Below, piece after piece: positions 13,784 through 17,144 of a stretch of DNA of 17,144 bases (within the stretch, counting starts at the first letter, position 1; each line of letters opens with the position of its first letter). Made by a program: the position numbers and the translations under genes. Source of the stretch: Coriobacteriales bacterium (lineage in GTDB: Bacteria > Actinomycetota > Coriobacteriia > Coriobacteriales > QAMH01); assembly GCA_024408695.1 (NCBI GenBank), contig JAKSUU010000001.1, positions 1 through 17,144 on the forward strand, given 5' to 3'. The notes below the pieces were generated by a model. The model was given only the letters and a program-made list of their open reading frames with translations, was not told where the DNA came from and did no database searches.

Positions 13784-14206
13784 ATGACATACACATTAAA
13801 GACACAAAATCATTTTGATAGTGCGCATTTTTTAAGCGACTACCACGGCAAATGCGAAAACTTACATGGTCACCGCTGGATTGTAGAAGCCGAAATTACA
13901 AGCGCAGAACTACAAACTCAGGGCGATGAAAAAGATATGGTTTGTGATTTTTCGTCATTTAAAGATTCGCTAAATGAAATTTGCAAAGAATTTGACCATA
14001 CTTTTTTAATTGAAGAAAGCTCTCTTGCAAAAACAACAATTGAAGCCTTAGAGCAAGAAGGCTTTTCCGTAAAAATATTACCGTATCGCACAACCGCCGA
14101 AAACTTTGCAAAAGATATATTTGAAAAACTAGCAAAATGTGGCATGCCAGTTAGTAAAATCAGCGTATACGAAACACCAAATAACTGTGCAATTTATACA
14201 AAATAA
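13784..14206 (+). CDS. queD: 6-carboxy-5,6,7,8-tetrahydropterin synthase (QueD/PTPS family)
   Basis: This protein has 140 residues, the usual length of bacterial QueD. The zinc ligands are all visible: H15 in FDSAHFL, and H28 and H30 in NLHGHRW. The catalytic C24 lies in YHGKCENLHGH. FDHTFLIE (from about 71) supplies the second catalytic Asp-His region, and YETPNNCAIY near the C-terminus contains the substrate-binding Glu. QueD converts dihydroneopterin triphosphate to 6-carboxytetrahydropterin, an early step of preQ0/queuosine synthesis. The absence of QueC, QueE and QueF neighbours leaves the pathway unproven; a related pterin synthase role is possible. No Shine-Dalgarno sequence precedes ATG, only an A-rich stretch, yet the conserved N-terminal MTYTLKTQNHFDSAHF fits this start. 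Confidence 0.88.
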   Translation: MTYTLKTQNHFDSAHFLSDYHGKCENLHGHRWIVEAEITSAELQTQGDEKDMVCDFSSFKDSLNEICKEFDHTFLIEESSLAKTTIEALEQEGFSVKILPYRTTAENFAKDIFEKLAKCGMPVSKISVYETPNNCAIYTK

Positions 14207-14215
14207 AGGGGCAAA

Positions 14216-14467
14216 ATGATACGCATTGGATCCATTGTAGTATTAATAATCGTTGTAGCAATTCTTTATATTGCTGTGCGCAATCTTCGCAAACGCAAAA
14301 GCCCTGCATGCTTTATAGACTCTGACCTCTTTACAGAAAAAGACAAGGAAAATTTTCCAGAACCTTTAAAATCTTGCAAAACTTGTCCAAACGCCGTCGA
14401 CTGTCTAGGTTGCGACTTTAACATAAAAGAAGAACGAGAACTTGAAGATCAAGAATACACGCTATAA
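14216..14467 (+). CDS. Small single-span membrane protein with a four-Cys motif
   Basis: A single hydrophobic helix (about 4-22) at the N-terminus is followed by Arg/Lys-rich residues 22-28, predicting a short outside end and a cytoplasmic domain by the positive-inside rule. The soluble part has C54 and C57 followed by C63 and C66 (SCKTCPNAVDCLGCDF), plus C32, which could bind a metal or a small iron-sulfur cluster. The architecture (one helix, basic stretch, Cys-rich tail) recalls FeoB-associated Cys-rich membrane proteins, but the Cys spacing differs and I do not assign it to that family. It is 83 residues long, starts 9 bp after queD behind AAAGGGG, and is followed 21 bp later by a metal-responsive regulator, which makes a metal-related role plausible. 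Confidence 0.7.
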   Translation: MIRIGSIVVLIIVVAILYIAVRNLRKRKSPACFIDSDLFTEKDKENFPEPLKSCKTCPNAVDCLGCDFNIKEERELEDQEYTL

Positions 14468-14488
14468 TAACAAAAGTCAAAAATACAA

Positions 14489-14899
14489 ATGGTTGAGACA
14501 ATAAAAAACATAAAAAGTTATGGCTTAACCGCCTCGAGTGAAGATTACATTGAAGCAATTTATGAACTTAGTGACTCGGGGTCAAAAAGTGTTCGTTCCA
14601 CAGATTTAGCAGCCTCGCTTGGCGTATCAAAAGCATCCGTAACAAAGGCTCTTAAAAGGCTAAAAGAAAATGGCCTTATTGAGCAACTTGCATATGGCGA
14701 CATCAGCATTACAAAGAAAGGCCAAGAATACGGCCAAACGGTTTTACAAAGACATATTGCTCTTCGTTCATTTTTAACAAATGTTCTAAAAATTGATTCT
14801 GCAAAGGCCAATGAAGAAGCTTGTAAGATGGAACATACAATTTCGCAAGAAACAATGGATAAATGGATAGCGTGGTTACAAGAAAATGGAATTAGCTAA
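14489..14899 (+). CDS. DtxR/MntR-family metal-dependent repressor
   Basis: A compact DtxR-family regulator of 136 residues. The N-terminal winged helix (about 12-80) holds EDYIEAIY and the recognition region STDLAASLGVSKASVTKALKRL; the metal-binding and dimerisation part follows, with QRHIALRSFLTNVL (H89) and EEACKMEHTIS (C112, E115, H116). It lacks the C-terminal SH3-like domain, like MntR. D19 and E22 match the manganese-type ligands of MntR (D8, E11), whereas C112 stands where MntR has E99 and where DtxR/IdeR has its Cys ligand, so metal preference cannot be read directly. Expected role: binding Mn(II) or Fe(II) and repressing metal uptake genes. No transporter for these ions lies next to it. 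The next gene overlaps it by 14 bp. No ribosome site precedes the ATG. Confidence 0.85.
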   Translation: MVETIKNIKSYGLTASSEDYIEAIYELSDSGSKSVRSTDLAASLGVSKASVTKALKRLKENGLIEQLAYGDISITKKGQEYGQTVLQRHIALRSFLTNVLKIDSAKANEEACKMEHTISQETMDKWIAWLQENGIS

Positions 14900-15548
14900 C
14901 AAAACCTACTTTGGCTTTTATTGTTTTTTAGAAAATCAACTAGAAAACGAGCTCTGCCAAAACAAGGGCGACAATATTTCGGTCGGGCAAGAAATCTCTA
15001 TAAAAATTGACACTTATCTAAATGATTATATGAAAGAATTACCACGAGCACGTGTTTACAATTTGGCAGACGAACTTGTGGGTTTTCTTCCCAAAAACAA
15101 AGCGACACAATTGCAACAAGCCGAGCAAGATGGCTTCAAAATTCGTGTTTGCGTTAGCGCTGTTACCTACGACGAAGGTATTGAAGAATATATGGCACAG
15201 GTCGCGGTAATTGCATACTTGCCAAATAACACAAACTTTTTTGATGCTTTATGCACAAAAATGTTTGAAAACATTGCCGGCGGGGATCATGTCAAAATTC
15301 AGCTTTCTGAAAAAGAATTGCAGGCTATACTCAACACGCCTGTAGACAAAATTAAACTTGAGACAATCGCCTTTCCAAAACTTGAAAAAGGCAAGGCCTA
15401 CTATAAAAAACACGCAACCGGCACCGAAAAAATGGTTATTGCAGCATCTCAAAATAAAATAGGTTGTTGGATTGGGTCCTTTGCAGTTTTTGCGGTTGTT
15501 GGAGCAGCGATAATATTCATTGTTTTAAAAATTATGGGAATTGTGTAA
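14886..15548 (+). CDS. Tail-anchored protein of unknown function with a HIRAN-like segment
   Basis: Of this 220-residue product, only the C-terminus is membrane-embedded: a strong hydrophobic helix at about 197-219, with almost nothing after it, predicts a tail-anchored protein with a cytoplasmic bulk. The middle, about residues 36-110, reads as strands and contains ARVYNLADELVGFLPKNKA, then a Gln/Glu helix and RVCVSAVTYDEG. The order (strand, 'G+LP', helix, strand) is reminiscent of HIRAN, but the DNA-end binding residues are not evident, so this is tentative. The start lies inside the regulator gene in another frame with a 14-bp overlap, and the stop is immediately before the radical SAM ATG, so all three are probably co-translated. 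Confidence 0.65.
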   Translation: MELANKTYFGFYCFLENQLENELCQNKGDNISVGQEISIKIDTYLNDYMKELPRARVYNLADELVGFLPKNKATQLQQAEQDGFKIRVCVSAVTYDEGIEEYMAQVAVIAYLPNNTNFFDALCTKMFENIAGGDHVKIQLSEKELQAILNTPVDKIKLETIAFPKLEKGKAYYKKHATGTEKMVIAASQNKIGCWIGSFAVFAVVGAAIIFIVLKIMGIV

Positions 15549-16871
15549 ATGTTAAGCGAGCGTATTTTATCTCAAACAGTAAAAACTATGAATAGTCATT
15601 ACTTGGCAATGAAGCCAATTAATGACGACTTTGAGCTGCCACACCCTAAAAAAAATCTAAAATACATGCTCTATATACATGTTCCTTTTTGTGAAAGGCT
15701 CTGCCCATATTGTTCTTTTAATCGTTTTCCATATAAAAAAACTAGGGCTGTTGCATACTTTAAGGCACTGCGAAAAGAAATTCGTATGCTAGCAGATGCA
15801 GGCTACGACTTCGAAAGCGCGTATTTTGGAGGAGGCACACCAACAATAAACCTTGATGAGCTTGTTAAAACAATCAATCTAATTAAACGAATATTTAGTG
15901 TTAAAGAGATTAGCTGTGAAACAAACCCTAATCACTTAGGTGATGCGTATTTAGATGCGCTAAATGGCAAGGTAGACCGGCTTTCAGTTGGCGTTCAAAG
16001 TTTTGATGACAGACTTTTAAAACAAATGGACCGCTACGACAAATACGGCAATGCGCAAAGTATTGCTTGTGCGCTTGAGTATGCATCCAAGGCAAAAGTT
16101 TTTAAATCACTAAATGCAGATTTCATCTTTAACTTTCCGGCACAAAGCCTTACAAGCCTAAAACATGATTTAAATATTATTCAAGAAATTAATATTAACC
16201 AGGCAACGTTTTATCCTTTGATGGCTAGCCCTGTGGTTGAAAAATCGCTCAAAGCCACTGTTGGAATGGTCGACTATAATCGCGAGCGTAAATTTTACGA
16301 AACTATTTGTCATGAGCTTTGTGACAAGCGTGGTGCGAAATTTACCTATGGCAGCGCCTGGACATTTAATGCAAATAGTGGCAACATGATTGACGAATAC
16401 ATTGTTGACTACGAGCAATACCCTGCCGTAGGAAGCGGTTCTATGTCTTATTTAGATAATAAACTATTTGTTAATACATTTAGCATAAACGAATACATCG
16501 AAAAGATTGATCGGGGCGAGTTAAGTATTTCAAGCTATGTGAAGTTTAAAAAACATGACCAAATGCGCTATAGGTTTATGATGCAACTTTTTGGACTAAA
16601 GCTTGATAAAGTACAATGGTATGCCGATTTTAAATGTACGCCTGCAAGTGGACTGCCTGCAGAATATGCCTTTATGAAGCAAAATGGAGCTTTTGAAAAC
16701 GAGGATGACAATTATATTACGCTAAGTAACAGGGGTCGTTATCTGCTTGTTGTTATGATGAGACAATTTTTTATTGGCGTAAATTCTGTTCGCGACAAAG
16801 GGCGCATGAGTTTGCCTTCTTCAGAGCAAGAGTTGCTTTTTAAAGATGGTGTCACCGCCGACAAACTCTAA
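15549..16871 (+). CDS. Radical SAM enzyme of the HemN/HemW (coproporphyrinogen III oxidase-like) family
   Basis: This 440-residue enzyme has the CxxxCxxC iron-sulfur motif in HVPFCERLCPYCSF (C48, C52, C55), preceded by YIHVPFC as in HemN/HemW. YFGGGTPT at 92-99 is the AdoMet-binding 'GGE-like' motif, followed by ETNPNHL and RLSVGVQSFDDRLL, then ADFIFNFPAQ. The C-terminal third, with DEYIVDYEQYPAVGSGSMSYLDNKLFVNTF and LLVVMMRQFFIGVN, differs from canonical HemW, so it belongs to a side branch. HemN makes protoporphyrinogen IX anaerobically, HemW transfers heme, and ChuW/HutW degrade it; no motif here chooses between these, and no heme genes flank it. It starts immediately after the preceding stop. 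The radical SAM call is firm, the substrate unknown. Confidence 0.82.
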   Translation: MLSERILSQTVKTMNSHYLAMKPINDDFELPHPKKNLKYMLYIHVPFCERLCPYCSFNRFPYKKTRAVAYFKALRKEIRMLADAGYDFESAYFGGGTPTINLDELVKTINLIKRIFSVKEISCETNPNHLGDAYLDALNGKVDRLSVGVQSFDDRLLKQMDRYDKYGNAQSIACALEYASKAKVFKSLNADFIFNFPAQSLTSLKHDLNIIQEININQATFYPLMASPVVEKSLKATVGMVDYNRERKFYETICHELCDKRGAKFTYGSAWTFNANSGNMIDEYIVDYEQYPAVGSGSMSYLDNKLFVNTFSINEYIEKIDRGELSISSYVKFKKHDQMRYRFMMQLFGLKLDKVQWYADFKCTPASGLPAEYAFMKQNGAFENEDDNYITLSNRGRYLLVVMMRQFFIGVNSVRDKGRMSLPSSEQELLFKDGVTADKL

Positions 16872-16934
16872 ACAATTAACAAAAATATCGAGCTAAACAA
16901 CAACTCATTTGAAACAATTAAGTAATTTTTACTC

Positions 16935-16943
16935 TGCTATAAT
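16935..16943 (+). promoter_or_regulatory. Extended -10 promoter candidate after the last gene
   Basis: TGCTATAAT is a perfect extended -10 (TGN-TATAAT). No -35 box stands at a normal distance; TTGAAA at 16909-16914 is too far. It would drive a gene beyond the window, with a leader of at least 190 nt. The remainder of 16872-17144 shows no gene. Confidence 0.4.
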
Positions 16944-17017
16944 CGAATGACTCTTTACATAAAATTTTACATAGATCTTAGATGTCAATTTCAAGTGCTA
17001 AGAAATTTTTAGACATT

Positions 17018-17040
17018 TTTATTTTTGAAAAATAAATTTT
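17018..17040 (+). terminator. AT-rich hairpin, possible weak terminator
   Basis: TTTATTTTT and AAAAATAAA are inverted around one base and followed by TTTT. The stem has only A-T pairs, so it is weak. It lies 147 bp after the radical SAM stop, so it could end that transcript or be chance in AT-rich DNA. Confidence 0.3.
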
Positions 17041-17089
17041 ACTAAAAATCTATTAGCGTATCTTTTGCATTAACTCTATTGCGGAAGAA

Positions 17090-17125
17090 GACAAGTTGAA
17101 CGCTCATGACAAGTTGAACGCTCAT
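17090..17125 (+). repeat. 18-bp tandem duplication at the window edge
   Basis: GACAAGTTGAACGCTCAT is present twice in direct succession (17090-17107 and 17108-17125), and GACAA begins a third, incomplete copy. The period is a multiple of three; read in frame it gives DKLNAH twice, and the frame is open to the window end. No start codon with a ribosome site precedes it, so coding is not supported within the window. Confidence 0.7.
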
Positions 17126-17144
17126 GACAAACAACATCCAGAAT

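Noticed and set aside
15549-16871. Naming the radical SAM enzyme hemN, hemW or chuW
   Set aside because: The C-terminal region does not match any of these clearly and the neighbours are not heme genes.
17057-17144. Partial coding region running off the right edge
   Set aside because: The frame is open, but no start codon with a ribosome site is visible and the stretch is dominated by a tandem duplication.

Overview
This window is AT-rich chromosomal DNA from a bacterium with Gram-positive-type signals: good AGGAG ribosome sites and TTGNNN-N17-TATAAT promoters. The gene content (MntR/DtxR-type regulator, QueD, radical SAM HemN/HemW relative, a fused cytidylyltransferase/choline kinase) fits an AT-rich Firmicute or an AT-rich Coriobacteriia-like gut anaerobe. 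This placement is inference; no rRNA, tRNA or ribosomal protein gene is present to settle it.

Layout. (1) 1-1075: a regulatory leader with two copies of a promoter-bearing repeat and two strong hairpins, then a short heavy-metal exporter-like membrane protein with a His/Cys-rich loop. (2) 1083-1320: two hairpin repeats, then a strong promoter whose -35 box lies inside a 13-bp inverted repeat. (3) 1321-4643: a two-gene operon coding a winged-helix/cytidylyltransferase/choline-kinase fusion and an EutH-family permease, most simply an uptake-and-activation route for choline or ethanolamine destined for surface decoration. (4) 4670-4755: a long stem-loop made of two inverted copies of a dispersed repeat, placed between convergent genes. 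(5) 4767-10456, minus strand: two translationally coupled genes for a large single-chain GIY-YIG-like nuclease/SF2 helicase/N6-adenine methyltransferase and a smaller methyltransferase-like partner. This restriction-modification-like pair is the best candidate for an under-described system. (6) 10565-12969: an orphan plus-strand terminator, then a strong promoter driving a J-domain protein, a HIRAN-domain protein and a Sel1-repeat protein. (7) 12987-13106: four exact 30-bp tandem units of the same repeat family seen at 4670-4755. The accessory block of parts 5 and 6 is therefore bracketed by related repeats. (8) 13172-16871: a close-packed plus-strand run of an acidic unknown protein, QueD, a small Cys-rich membrane protein, a DtxR/MntR-type regulator, a tail-anchored unknown protein and a radical SAM enzyme. 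(9) 16872-17144: no gene; an extended -10 promoter candidate, an AT-rich hairpin and an 18-bp tandem duplication at the edge.

How the parts work together: the permease would import an amino alcohol, the kinase domain would phosphorylate it and the cytidylyltransferase domain would activate it with CTP, all in one transcript that may be autoregulated through the N-terminal winged helix. The minus-strand pair is probably an ATP-driven anti-phage restriction system with self-modification. The J-domain/HIRAN/Sel1 genes look like stress or DNA-damage accessory genes, but nothing here shows what they do. All family assignments come from reading motifs; no database search was run.
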